Virus record (IMG/VR): IMGVR_UViG_3300035670_000528
Coordinates: 1 to 40,488 of that record
DNA from: a virus
Reading direction: 5' to 3' (one strand)
Length of the DNA: 40,488 nucleotides
The translations under genes and the position numbers were made by a program. Shown in pieces: positions 25,701-32,637 of this stretch (position 1 is the stretch's first letter; each line of letters starts with the position of its first letter). A model generated the notes under the pieces. The model made no database searches. It was not told the DNA's origin and saw only the letters and a program-made list of their open reading frames with translations.

Positions 25701-26651
25701 TTTGGACTAACTGCATCTCAAGCTGGTTTAGTTGCGCAAGCGTCCGGATTGTCTGGCGAGGAATTGACGGCGTTTGTTAATAGCATATCTGCGGCTGGCA
25801 TTGCAAGCATGACATCTGGTGAGCAGTTGGTGCAATTCAGAGATACGCTGACAGAGCAACTAGGCGGCACTTTATACACAGACTTGCAGGCATTTGATGC
25901 GGCGCTAAAAGGCATTGATAAAACAACCACTGAAGGCATCCAGTCATTCTATGATTTGTTTAGCCTGCGTGATGAGTTTGCACAATTTCAAGCAAGCTTA
26001 GGAAACTTAAAAGGCGGCGTGCGTAGTGCATTGCTAGGCATTGTTTCAGAATCAGATCGCCAGTCAATGCTGCAATCTGATTTGGCTGAGTTGTTTGATA
26101 ATTTAAATCTTACATTGCCTACAAGCATTGATGAGTTAATCGCGCTTGGTAAGTCGATTGATTACACCACCGCAGAAGGATTAACGCTTGCCTCTGTTTT
26201 CCCTTCTCTGGTGAGCGCATTTACGCAAGCAAACGAAGTAATCGCAGAGCTGACTAAAACGACTGACGATTTCGCAACTAACTTTGAATATCTGCGTTAT
26301 CAGGCATTGAAGAAAAACTACGGACAGACTTTTGCAAATAAATATGTACCTAGTTTTGACGTTGGCACCAATTATGTGCCTAGCGATGGACTGGCTATGA
26401 TTCACCAAGGCGAGCGCATTATTCCAGCGGCAGATAATCAGCATCTAATGCAGAATAGCTCAGACATGGTGCAAGAAATCCGTGAATTGCGTAGCGATGT
26501 GAATAAATTAAATTACGCCATGCAATCAGCGGCAGTTAACACAGCGAAAACAGCCAAGTCACTGGATAACATTGAGCGTGGCGGAGTGATTATTTCTGAT
26601 ATTGGTATTGATGGCAATGAGCAAGTATTGAAAGTTGAGGTCGTCGCATAA
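22773..26651 (+). CDS. Tape measure protein
   Basis: 1292 residues, ATG 22773 overlapping the chaperone stop (a second ATG at 22776 is equally possible). The N-terminal region holds the conserved tape measure domain (QSQSDLGTVSALYSRLS, GVLRGEEFNAVMEASPNL). A long charged helical middle (about 380-650) is followed by hydrophobic Gly/Ala segments (about 670-810) and a C-terminal FDVGTNYVPSDGLAMIHQGERIIPA motif typical of tape measures. At about 0.15 nm per residue it predicts a tail near 190 nm, an inference from the known length rule. Confidence 0.93.
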   Translation: MMADIESKLNVAVTTSGVDVAKKSLADLTKAGASAEKVTDELGRTSRQTGNDLNRAASDTNKLARETTNLNRVTQQASSAFASYGKTLGAGLIAGASLSALARLTDEYTKLSGQLKIATESQVEFNKAFSDVRRIATQSQSDLGTVSALYSRLSLSLREIGVSSGQVASITETVSLALKASGAGAGETASTMLQLSQAFGSGVLRGEEFNAVMEASPNLMRALAQSIGVPVGKLRALAAEGQITSDVLVKAFSDESLLNNFRDQARQVQTISGAMTTLKNSLTLLGGELNNQTGAGSAFSTILVQIARSIEGLAQSIKGDLKGSIDALLPSYDKYLQARKQQLEDEKKIAGISRQQIIPQGQRLGQISIPGAGGTISESNTVFAQLKKQFDDLAKTNPLKDVTAATQEYAQKVAIVRANMLAMNITQDEGNRYLAQFKKELDASNSAQDKKNKLQESAATKQKAATDSLIESARRISPVNDNDIAYLQRKLDATIAITGEQRKLIQAEIDAATARKDAASDDSYINSMLDYATSVQAVVDNLRESVLQQQDENKVRLGLVDSVDTLVIARKEEKLEMLKSLGAPEDVIDLLQKEIDLRKQLKDQTDQGKRIEENKRAEQERVRATEQANAKIKQDVERTSESINKSLTDALLRGFERGKSFAENFRNTLINMFKTLVLQPAISFILSPITNAVAQGVEGIVGTANSIFSNLSNVFTTSNQSIISGIEGIGATIANGMGGIRDTIGGFIGANASTLANASLYAGAVLQLAQGNIAGAAGTAIGTYFGGPVGGAIGSFLGNAVGSIFGGKKRTPRYSSGVNSTFSDGVFSSTSIKGGISGFNKNAGGQEGLSSAAKVFSTSLDTLLQSYGIKSQINASLQFYKRKGAWGAAQISVGGVQAESVGGGSNTSIYSKDAQTAFNNLITAFLTTGFSNAVKASTLPEGLKGLFDGFTDQTQIAAMIQAVMTLSKAQDGLTKQFGLTASQAGLVAQASGLSGEELTAFVNSISAAGIASMTSGEQLVQFRDTLTEQLGGTLYTDLQAFDAALKGIDKTTTEGIQSFYDLFSLRDEFAQFQASLGNLKGGVRSALLGIVSESDRQSMLQSDLAELFDNLNLTLPTSIDELIALGKSIDYTTAEGLTLASVFPSLVSAFTQANEVIAELTKTTDDFATNFEYLRYQALKKNYGQTFANKYVPSFDVGTNYVPSDGLAMIHQGERIIPAADNQHLMQNSSDMVQEIRELRSDVNKLNYAMQSAAVNTAKTAKSLDNIERGGVIISDIGIDGNEQVLKVEVVA

Positions 26652-27568
26652 TGGCTAACGAATCAGATTTTTTTGTCGTGCGTCCGTTTACTGTTACCGC
26701 TTCAAATTTGGCGTCATCTAACGTCACAGAAACAGAATATCCTACATACAACGCCAGCACATCATACGGCGTAGTCGGTCAGCGCGTTATTTACAATCAT
26801 GCGGTGTATGAAAACATAAACGGCACTGGCAATATCGGCAAGGTGCCTGGCACTGATGACGCTGTTAACTTCTGGATTTATGTAAGTGTTTCTAATCGCT
26901 TTAAAATGTTTGATAGTCAGATTTCAAGCCAGACAGTTTGGCCAGATGAGATTACCGCATCTGTGACATACACAGAGCGTCCTACACGGCTTTATTTTGG
27001 CAATGTTGAATGTCAGTACATAACAGTTGAAATGCTGGACAGCACTGATTCGGTTGTATTTGCGCGCACATATCAGATGTACGAAAACACAGGCACGCCA
27101 TCATATTACAGCTTTTTTACTGCAAGGTTACAGCGCAAAACTGATTTGCTTGTAACTGGTTTCCCACCCTTGGCAAATTGTAAATTTAACATTACAATTG
27201 TTAACGATGGCGGTGACGCTAAATGCGGCGTTATGCTTGCTGGATATGCGGAATTTATTGGCGTTACTCAGTTAGGACTGATTCTAGGAACGCGAGATTT
27301 CAGCGTTAAACAGCGCAATGATTTTGGCGATTACCAGATTCTACAGCGGGCATATTCTCGCTATGGCGAGGCGACTGTTTTAGTTAACAACTCAGGCATT
27401 GATCGCGTGATTCAGACATTGGCAAACTATCGCGCCACAGCCACACTGTTTATCGCCAGCAATTTATACAACAGTGCAATGATTTACGGTTTTTACGATG
27501 ATTTCACAAATGCGGTTTCATATCAGGAAGCGTCTTTGCTCAATATTAGAATGGAAGGTTTGACATAA
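26651..27568 (+). CDS. Tail-tip protein with carbohydrate-binding-like N-terminus
   Basis: 305 residues; ATG 26651 overlaps the tape measure stop. Residues about 30-75 (YNASTSYGVVGQRVIYNHAVYENING...FWIYV) resemble short carbohydrate-binding modules that start with Y-x-Y/V-GD-x-V. The rest is beta-rich. Position directly after the tape measure suggests a distal tail/tip protein, possibly touching the cell surface. Exact family uncertain. Confidence 0.65.
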   Translation: MANESDFFVVRPFTVTASNLASSNVTETEYPTYNASTSYGVVGQRVIYNHAVYENINGTGNIGKVPGTDDAVNFWIYVSVSNRFKMFDSQISSQTVWPDEITASVTYTERPTRLYFGNVECQYITVEMLDSTDSVVFARTYQMYENTGTPSYYSFFTARLQRKTDLLVTGFPPLANCKFNITIVNDGGDAKCGVMLAGYAEFIGVTQLGLILGTRDFSVKQRNDFGDYQILQRAYSRYGEATVLVNNSGIDRVIQTLANYRATATLFIASNLYNSAMIYGFYDDFTNAVSYQEASLLNIRMEGLT

Positions 27569-28467
27569 TGGTCGACTTATATACAGGAACAGTGCCAAAC
27601 TTAACGCAATCACAGCCTGAGTTTGACACAAACACACAGTCAATACTTGATTACATTGGCAATCTAGCACCTCAGTTAAATGAGTGGGTTGGTGCATATG
27701 TGCAGGACACGTCAAGCACCTCCATTACATCAAATAGCATTGGCGCAGGTAGCAAGACATTTGCAGTCGAAGCTGGCAAGGGGTATAAAGTTAACATGCC
27801 AGTTCGTGCTAGTGCGACAACTGGTAATTATATGGATGGCGTTGTCACCGCATACTCTGGCACATCCTTAACGGTTAACTTCGCATCGTCAAATGGCACC
27901 GGCACATTTACAAGCTGGAATATATTTTTAATCATACCAGGCAGTAACGTAACACTAGGCAGCAATACGTTTACAGGTGATCAGATTGTGCCTGATGAAT
28001 CCTATGATGCTACTGGATGGAATGGAAATCTTAGTACGCCGACTAAGAATGCAATCAGAGATAAGATTGAGGCAATAATTATTGCTGTTGCAAATGCTAC
28101 AAATGACCCAACGTTTGCTAGCACTTCAGGAAGCAATGCAGCAAGCCCGGAATGGACTAACGGCAGAATATCTGCAATATCAATTGGTATTGGGCAGTCG
28201 TGGCAAGACGTAAAATCAACTAGGGCTGTTGCAACAACTTACACAAATACAACAGGCAAACCAATACTTGTCATACCTACGTTAACTATCAATACAGCTT
28301 CTTCTATTCAAGTAACGATTGCAGGGTTAACTTTTAGGGGGTCTGCTTTTGGATCTGCTGGGGGGCAAGTTTCTACGTCTTTTATTGTTCCTAACGGCGT
28401 TAGCTATTCTGTCACTACTAATGCAGGATCGCCGTCAATAGATACATGGATTGAATTGAGGTCATAA
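27568..28467 (+). CDS. Tail fibre/receptor-binding protein candidate
   Basis: 299 residues, ATG 27568 overlapping the preceding stop. N-terminal SQPEFDTNTQSILDYIGNLAPQLNEWV is an anchoring pattern seen in tail fibres. The middle has TFTGDQIVPDESYDATGWNGNLSTPTKNAIRDKIEA. The C-terminal beta domain starts SIGIGQSWQDV and TRAVATTYTNTTGKPI, typical of fibre tips. Followed by a fibre-assembly-like gene one base later. Likely adhesin. Confidence 0.78.
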   Translation: MVDLYTGTVPNLTQSQPEFDTNTQSILDYIGNLAPQLNEWVGAYVQDTSSTSITSNSIGAGSKTFAVEAGKGYKVNMPVRASATTGNYMDGVVTAYSGTSLTVNFASSNGTGTFTSWNIFLIIPGSNVTLGSNTFTGDQIVPDESYDATGWNGNLSTPTKNAIRDKIEAIIIAVANATNDPTFASTSGSNAASPEWTNGRISAISIGIGQSWQDVKSTRAVATTYTNTTGKPILVIPTLTINTASSIQVTIAGLTFRGSAFGSAGGQVSTSFIVPNGVSYSVTTNAGSPSIDTWIELRS

Positions 28468-28851
28468 ATGAAATATTACAAAAATCCAACAACTGGCGAA
28501 GTTTTCGCATTTGAAGGTGATGGCTCACAAGACGAGTACATCTTTCCAGAACTTGTGCAAATGACCCAAGCTGAAATTGACGCGCATTTAACCCCTCGTA
28601 TATTGCCGCCATCTAAAGCCGAGCAATTAGCAACAATCACCGTCACCACTCAATCCGGCAAAATCTTCGACGGCAACGAGACTGCACGGACGGATATTTT
28701 GTCTGCTTTGACTACTGGTGAGCTAATAGGCGCGACATCTACAAACTGGAAGCTTGCAGATAATACAGTGGCGATAGTCACCCGCGATGAACTGCTCGAA
28801 GCATTGGCACTCGCAATACAAGAAAAAGGCCGCATCGTCGGCGCTATTTAA
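28468..28851 (+). CDS. Tail fibre assembly-like protein (DUF4376-like)
   Basis: 127 residues. Starts MKYYKNPTTGEVFAFEGDGSQDEYI; the second half has VTTQSGKIFDGNETARTDIL and WKLADNTVAIVTRDELLEALALA, the DUF4376 pattern found in proteins encoded after fibre genes. Either a fibre chaperone or a small virion component. Confidence 0.8.
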   Translation: MKYYKNPTTGEVFAFEGDGSQDEYIFPELVQMTQAEIDAHLTPRILPPSKAEQLATITVTTQSGKIFDGNETARTDILSALTTGELIGATSTNWKLADNTVAIVTRDELLEALALAIQEKGRIVGAI

Positions 28852-28874
28852 TCATTATGTACGGAATAATTAAT

Positions 28875-29039
28875 ATGCCAGATATGAACCGCGAAGAACA
28901 AAAAGAGATTGTCAAGGAAGCTATTCGCGAATGGCTTGATGAAAAATATGCACAGTTTGGCAAATGGTCATTGCATGGAGTATTAGCGGCTGGTTTAGGC
29001 GCTTTGATTTATTATCTCGTGACGCATGGTAAAATGTGA
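28875..29039 (+). CDS. Small one-pass membrane protein of the lysis cassette
   Basis: 54 residues from ATG 28875; an in-frame ATG at 28857 is possible, neither start has a strong ribosome site. A charged N-terminal helix (NREEQKEIVKEAIREWLDEKY) is followed by one hydrophobic helix (SLHGVLAAGLGALIYYLVTHG). Position directly before the endolysin suggests a holin or antiholin-like role, but topology alone does not prove it. The stop overlaps the endolysin start. Confidence 0.7.
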   Translation: MPDMNREEQKEIVKEAIREWLDEKYAQFGKWSLHGVLAAGLGALIYYLVTHGKM

Positions 29040-29449
29040 TGATTAACTCGCGCGACATAAAAGACTTGCACCCAAAAGTCAAAGCCATGGCTGAAAAGTT
29101 TATCGCTGAGTGCAAAGCTGCCGGATTAAATGTGACCATTTACAGCACATACCGCGACCATGAATCACAGAATGATTTGTATGCACAAGGTCGCACGAAA
29201 TCTGGCAAAGTAGTCACCAAGGCAAAAGGCGGGGATAGCTTTCATAATTGGCGAGTGGCCTTCGATGCAGCGCCGGTTGTAAATGGTGCGATTCCGTGGA
29301 ATGATTCAAAGCTATTTGAACGCATGGGCGCAATCGGTGAGAAATGCGGGCTTGAGTGGGGCGGTCGATGGAAAATGCGTGATTTACCACATTTTCAATT
29401 CCGTGGTGGTATCTCAATTGCAGACTTTAAAGCAGGCAAGCAATTATGA
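29039..29449 (+). CDS. Endolysin, M15-type peptidase
   Basis: 136 residues from ATG 29039 (GTG 29036 alternative). The VanY/M15 zinc peptidase signature is complete: YSTYRDHESQNDLYAQGR, then the zinc ligands His 69 and Asp 76 (FHNWRVAFD), and the last ligand His 118 (LPHFQF). Such enzymes cut peptidoglycan stem peptides (L-Ala-D-Glu endopeptidase or carboxypeptidase). No signal peptide, so it needs a holin. Coupled with the neighbouring small membrane proteins. Confidence 0.92.
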   Translation: MINSRDIKDLHPKVKAMAEKFIAECKAAGLNVTIYSTYRDHESQNDLYAQGRTKSGKVVTKAKGGDSFHNWRVAFDAAPVVNGAIPWNDSKLFERMGAIGEKCGLEWGGRWKMRDLPHFQFRGGISIADFKAGKQL

Positions 29450-29634
29450 GACGCATGATCGCAGACATAGGCGGCAGGCGTTTTTTAATGACTATAGGCT
29501 GCGGCATTATGTCTGCTGTATTGCTATGGTGCGGAAAAATAACATCTAGCGATTACACGACGATTACAATCGCCACAGTTGCGGTTTATATCGGCGGCAA
29601 TACATATCAGAAAACTAAAGGGGCACCAGATTGA
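29446..29634 (+). CDS. Holin-like membrane protein
   Basis: 62 residues, ATG 29446 overlapping the endolysin stop. Two hydrophobic helices (RRFLMTIGCGIMSAVLLWCG and YTTITIATVAVYIGGNTYQ) with short basic ends. Size, topology and place between endolysin and Rz fit a class II holin-type protein; either this or the 28875 gene may be the holin and the other its partner. Confidence 0.75.
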   Translation: MRRMIADIGGRRFLMTIGCGIMSAVLLWCGKITSSDYTTITIATVAVYIGGNTYQKTKGAPD

Positions 29635-30176
29635 TTACCGCTATGGCATTCATACGAAACAACTGGCAAGCGCTGGCAATTATCGCAATTGCTGGCGTTA
29701 TTTTTATGCGCATAGATATACTGAAATCAGAGCGCGATGACGCATTAGCAACGATTGCAGAGATGCGCACGGCTGCTTTAAAACAAGCGGTTGAGGTAAA
29801 GGTATCAGCGCAGGCAGGAAAACAAGCCGTACAAGCAGTTATTGAGCGCAATAAATCAGATATTCAGCACATTGGAGGCTTATATGCAAACGAAATACAA
29901 AAACGCGATGCAACTATCAATAATTATCGCCGTGAGCTTGCTAGCAGGTTGCGCGAACAATCCGACAGTAGTGACAGCTCCATGCAAACTCATGACGCCA
30001 ATATCACTGCCGGAAACGACAGCAACGGAGTATCTGCTACAGAAAGCGTTGATTGCACAGCCGAAAAAGGATACATCAGAACGTTAGAAGAAGCTGGCGC
30101 AGTATGTGCTGCTGACTATAATATGTGCCGTGCTTATGTTGTAACTGAGCAGCAAAGGATTGGCGTTCATGAGTAG
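29631..30176 (+). CDS. Rz: Inner-membrane spanin subunit (Rz-like)
   Basis: 181 residues from a TTG at 29631, chosen because AAAGGGG is 8-9 nt upstream and the codon overlaps the previous stop; ATG 29643 is the alternative. One N-terminal membrane anchor (about 12-28) is followed by a long charged coiled coil in the periplasm. An o-spanin gene is nested inside in another frame. The pair spans the periplasm and fuses the two membranes at lysis. Confidence 0.82.
   Translation: MITAMAFIRNNWQALAIIAIAGVIFMRIDILKSERDDALATIAEMRTAALKQAVEVKVSAQAGKQAVQAVIERNKSDIQHIGGLYANEIQKRDATINNYRRELASRLREQSDSSDSSMQTHDANITAGNDSNGVSATESVDCTAEKGYIRTLEEAGAVCAADYNMCRAYVVTEQQRIGVHE
29884..30087 (+). CDS. Rz1: Outer-membrane spanin lipoprotein (Rz1-like), nested in Rz
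   Basis: 67 residues in a different frame wholly inside the Rz-like gene. ATG 29884 with GGAGG 5 nt upstream. Signal peptide MQTKYKNAMQLSIIIAVSLLAGC ends in a lipobox (LLAGC, lipidated Cys 23). The mature part is short with several Pro. This is the classical embedded o-spanin and shows the host has an outer membrane. Confidence 0.9.
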   Translation: MQTKYKNAMQLSIIIAVSLLAGCANNPTVVTAPCKLMTPISLPETTATEYLLQKALIAQPKKDTSER

Positions 30177-30181
30177 GCTGG

Positions 30182-30451
30182 TGCTGGTTACGATTCCAGC
30201 ATAGACTTATCGTATCTATCGCGCGTTAGAAAACTACACGGTGGGTGGCTAATCGCTTTGACTGCCTCCCATGGTGCTATCCACTTAAGGCCGTTAACCA
30301 CTGACAGAACCCCGCTTTCACCCACACGGCTGGCGAATGAACCCTCGGTGCTATGCCACCGATATTCTTTCAGGGCTGAGTTCATATTGCCGGACAAGCA
30401 ATCATCCAATCGCCGCCCGTGTGAATGCTGGCATCCGGCCAGCGCGGTTTT
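30182..30451 (+). ncRNA. Candidate structured non-coding RNA with three-way junction
   Basis: The gap between convergent genes is visibly GC-richer than its surroundings and folds compactly. The main helix pairs 30323-30336 with 30410-30423 (12 Watson-Crick pairs, one G-U, one mismatch). Inside, two arms abut without gaps: 30337-30345 with 30372-30374/30380-30385 plus tip 30346-30350/30357-30361, and 30386-30390 with 30398-30402. A 5' hairpin (30182-30201), smaller ones (30201-30219, 30224-30240) and a 3' hairpin (30427-30443) followed by GCGGTTTTA complete it. The 3' hairpin may end transcription. G-U pairs exist only on the plus strand, favouring that orientation. No known family recognised. 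Confidence 0.6.
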
Positions 30452-30653
30452 AGTGCATATTGTAAGTTTTACAATCGCGCATATCTTCACAAATAATGTA
30501 TCCATCTGATCCGACAAAAAAGAAACACCAAAAATTAATTTGTAATAATCCAAACCCCCATTGTATGCCTCTATTATAAAAAGCATCCCAAAGACGAAAT
30601 GACATAGTAAGCCTTTTAATTCTTATACGTGGTGCAGACAAATTTATGTACAC
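30450..30653 (-). CDS. Small aromatic-rich protein at the end of the minus-strand operon
   Basis: 67 residues from a GTG at 30653 with AAAGGA 5 nt upstream. Begins MYINLSAPRIRIKRLTMSFRLWDAF, then GIQWGFGLLQINFWCFFFVG, ending in a polar Cys-containing tail. The hydrophobic core may associate with membrane. The stop codon touches the 3' end of the candidate RNA. No family known. Confidence 0.6.
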   Translation of the reverse strand: MYINLSAPRIRIKRLTMSFRLWDAFYNRGIQWGFGLLQINFWCFFFVGSDGYIICEDMRDCKTYNMH

Positions 30654-30682
30654 AGTAATCCTTTCTTTCGCCTATGCGACAA

Positions 30683-30829
30683 TTAAACCAACTTACCACC
30701 AGCACTAAAATTTTTAATCACAATCTTGTTATCAATAGACGAGATAACTTGAGTGCGCTTGCCTACCTGATGCAACACATAATCAACGCCATTGTCTTTA
30801 AGTTGTTGCTGATATTTGCCGATATTCAT
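30683..30829 (-). CDS. Very small hypothetical protein downstream of ssb
   Basis: 48 residues from the ATG at 30829 (AAAGG upstream). The frame stays open to a GTG at 30904, which would add 25 residues, but that start has no visible ribosome site. Contains NGVDYVLHQVGKRTQVISS, a plausible small beta/alpha fold. Function unknown. Confidence 0.55.
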   Translation of the reverse strand: MNIGKYQQQLKDNGVDYVLHQVGKRTQVISSIDNKIVIKNFSAGGKLV

Positions 30830-30956
30830 TTTTTGCCTTTCGTTGGTTGGTGGGTAAATTAATTCCAGCACTCTCGCAGCCGGAACTCGGTTTAACCTTG
30901 CCACTATTTGCGCCGAAGCGTGGAGGAGTATTGCACGTTAAACTGACTAGATTATT

Positions 30957-30979
30957 AACGCCATGCTAGCCTGGGCGTT
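30957..30979. other. Hairpin downstream of ssb
   Basis: AACGCCA (30957-30963) pairs with TGG(G)CGTT (30972-30979), one bulged G, loop containing GCTAGC. It lies a few bases after the ssb stop on the minus strand. No T-run on the minus strand, so it may stabilise the ssb mRNA end more than terminate. Confidence 0.45.
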
Positions 30980-30986
30980 TGAAAAA

Positions 30987-31424
30987 TTAAAAAGGAATGT
31001 TGTCTTCAAAATCGTCCGCTGGTTTTGATGGCGCACTAGATGGCGGCGCTGATTGCTGGCTAGTATTGCCGCCACTATCGCCACTGCCTGCGGTATCTCT
31101 GCCACCTAACAATTGCATACTATCGCCAATAATTTCAGTGCTGTAACGCTTAACACCGTCTTTTTCCCATTCGCGCGTTTGCAAGCGGCCTTCAATATAA
31201 ACTGGACGACCTTTTTTAAGATACTCGCCTGCAACTTCTGCAAGGCGGCGATACAAAACAATATTATGCCATTCAGTTTTGCTTTGTGCATTGCCTGCTT
31301 TATCTTTCCAGTTTTCAGTGGTGGCAATGCTGAAATTTGCAACTGCTTCACCATTTGGCATATATCGCACTTCTGGATCGCGGCCTAGATTGCCCATTAA
31401 AATTACTTTGTTCACGCTTGCCAT
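30987..31424 (-). CDS. ssb: Single-stranded DNA-binding protein
   Basis: 145 residues; ATG 31424 with AAGGAAAA upstream. The OB-fold core is typical ([57 protein letters not shown]). A Gly/Ser/Pro-rich linker leads to the acidic tip DDFEDNIPF that binds host replication and repair proteins. Coats ssDNA during replication and recombination. It lies downstream of the RecE-like exonuclease genes in the same operon. Confidence 0.96.
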   Translation of the reverse strand: MASVNKVILMGNLGRDPEVRYMPNGEAVANFSIATTENWKDKAGNAQSKTEWHNIVLYRRLAEVAGEYLKKGRPVYIEGRLQTREWEKDGVKRYSTEIIGDSMQLLGGRDTAGSGDSGGNTSQQSAPPSSAPSKPADDFEDNIPF

Positions 31425-31433
31425 TTATTTTCC

Positions 31434-31640
31434 TTAATGTAAATGTGTCTTATGCGGGTTAATTGTCGCCATCATGCCTTCAAGTATTTCAAGCATGGCT
31501 AATTTTTCTTCATCGTTTTCACGTTCTTCATACAGTGCAGCAATAATCTCGCATAAAGTTATCAGAACAACGCCAAGACTTTTACCATTGATTATAGCTG
31601 ATATTTCTGCGTTTAATGCGTCTAGTTCGTCGTCTGTCAT
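31434..31640 (-). CDS. Small acidic protein
   Basis: 68 residues, ATG 31640 overlapping the stop of the upstream gene. Helical and acidic (MTDDELDALNAEISAI, then CEIIAALYEERENDEEKLAML). No motif. Located directly before ssb in the operon. Confidence 0.65.
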   Translation of the reverse strand: MTDDELDALNAEISAIINGKSLGVVLITLCEIIAALYEERENDEEKLAMLEILEGMMATINPHKTHLH

Positions 31641-31834
31641 TTTCTACGATTCCTTAGTTCAAAATCATGCCTGCAATCAATATCGCAGAATTTAGCGCCA
31701 TCTGCCACAGATTCGCCACAATTATAACAGTTGCCAGTTGGCGGCATTAATGGCGGCTTATTGCGTTGCGCTTCTAATGCTGCCGCCATTGATTTTTCGA
31801 TGTGGTCGGTTGCGTCGTCGATTATGTCGGGCAT
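31637..31834 (-). CDS. Small zinc-finger protein (TraR/DksA-like)
   Basis: 65 residues. I use the ATG at 31834 because GGAAAGG is well spaced and the codon overlaps the stop of the preceding small membrane gene; an ATG at 31852 lacks a ribosome site. The C-terminal half has C-x2-C...C-x3-C (NCYNCGESVADGAKFCDIDCRHDFE), like phage TraR/DksA-type zinc fingers. Could bind nucleic acid or RNA polymerase. Confidence 0.7.
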   Translation of the reverse strand: MPDIIDDATDHIEKSMAAALEAQRNKPPLMPPTGNCYNCGESVADGAKFCDIDCRHDFELRNRRK

Positions 31835-31971
31835 TATGCGTGGCCTTTCCATAATATGTTACATATGGCGGCAACAAGCCAAAGTGATGCCATAATTACA
31901 CGCCATTGAGCAGATAATATTGGTGATATAAATACAGCCATCATCAAAAAACAATAATCCGTATGCGTCAT
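31834..31971 (-). CDS. Very small membrane protein in recombination operon
   Basis: 45 residues (begins MTHTDYCFLMMAVFISPIL, ends LWKGHA). The ATG at 31971 abuts the stop of the upstream gene (TAAATG), and its stop overlaps the next ATG (TAATG). That exact packing supports a real gene in what looks like an empty gap. Two short hydrophobic helices are likely. Role unknown. Confidence 0.6.
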   Translation of the reverse strand: MTHTDYCFLMMAVFISPILSAQWRVIMASLWLVAAICNILWKGHA

Positions 31972-32637
31972 TTAAAACATCTCCCCATTATCAGGTTCCG
32001 CTGGCACGCTTTCCGGCTCACTAACTGGAGGCGGCGCGGTTGCAATATCCTTGTATTCCTGTGGACAATGACCGCCTAGCGCGATACGTACAGGCTCAGA
32101 TAATGCTTTCCATGCGTTAACCAGTGTAGGTAACCCAAATGGCGCTGCGACAGATAGTGCTTCACGTGCGGCGGCAACTTCTGCATCGGTAACGGTGTCT
32201 GGTTTAGTGGCTGGTGGTGCTGTAGTGTTTAACCGCTTAATCACAAACGGCTCTTTCTTGCCGCGTGTAGCTGTCAATTGCAATTGCAACTCGCGTTCAA
32301 TATCAGACAGGTGGCTAATACGAATACCGCAAACTTTAACGCCAGCCCATTTCACTTCTGGGTCATTAAATAACGTCATGCTGCGACCAATCCATTTTGT
32401 GCCATCGTCGCCCCATGCGAAAATAAGAACCTTGCGCATGGACTTGCATGGCTTAAATGGTCGCCCGTTTTCGCCTTCATAGTGAATAATCACTGGCTGA
32501 TCTGGCGACTCTGACACGTGAATGTCAGTGACTTTAATTGTGATTGGGCCGCCTAATAACTGATCTGAGTTGAGCTGATCTGACTTAGGAATAATCGTCG
32601 GGCTTAAATTTGATACGCTTGCTGATTTATTAGACAT
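31972..32637 (-). CDS. Recombination-associated protein next to RecE-like exonuclease
   Basis: 221 residues, ATG 32637 overlapping the exonuclease stop by 8 nt. The middle has ITIKVTDIHVSESPDQPVIIHYEGENGRP, AWGDDGTKWIGRSMTL and GIRISHLSDIERELQLQLT, reminiscent of phage proteins encoded beside YqaJ/RecE exonucleases. Possibly an OB-fold partner or annealing factor. The C-terminal half is Pro/Ala-rich with an acidic end (PDNGEMF). Confidence 0.65.
   Translation of the reverse strand: MSNKSASVSNLSPTIIPKSDQLNSDQLLGGPITIKVTDIHVSESPDQPVIIHYEGENGRPFKPCKSMRKVLIFAWGDDGTKWIGRSMTLFNDPEVKWAGVKVCGIRISHLSDIERELQLQLTATRGKKEPFVIKRLNTTAPPATKPDTVTDAEVAAAREALSVAAPFGLPTLVNAWKALSEPVRIALGGHCPQEYKDIATAPPPVSEPESVPAEPDNGEMF

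Noticed and set aside
30188-30586. 132-codon open frame on the minus strand
   Set aside because: It overlaps the better supported 67-residue gene at 30450-30653 in another frame, has no clear ribosome site, and its body coincides with the helices of the candidate RNA.
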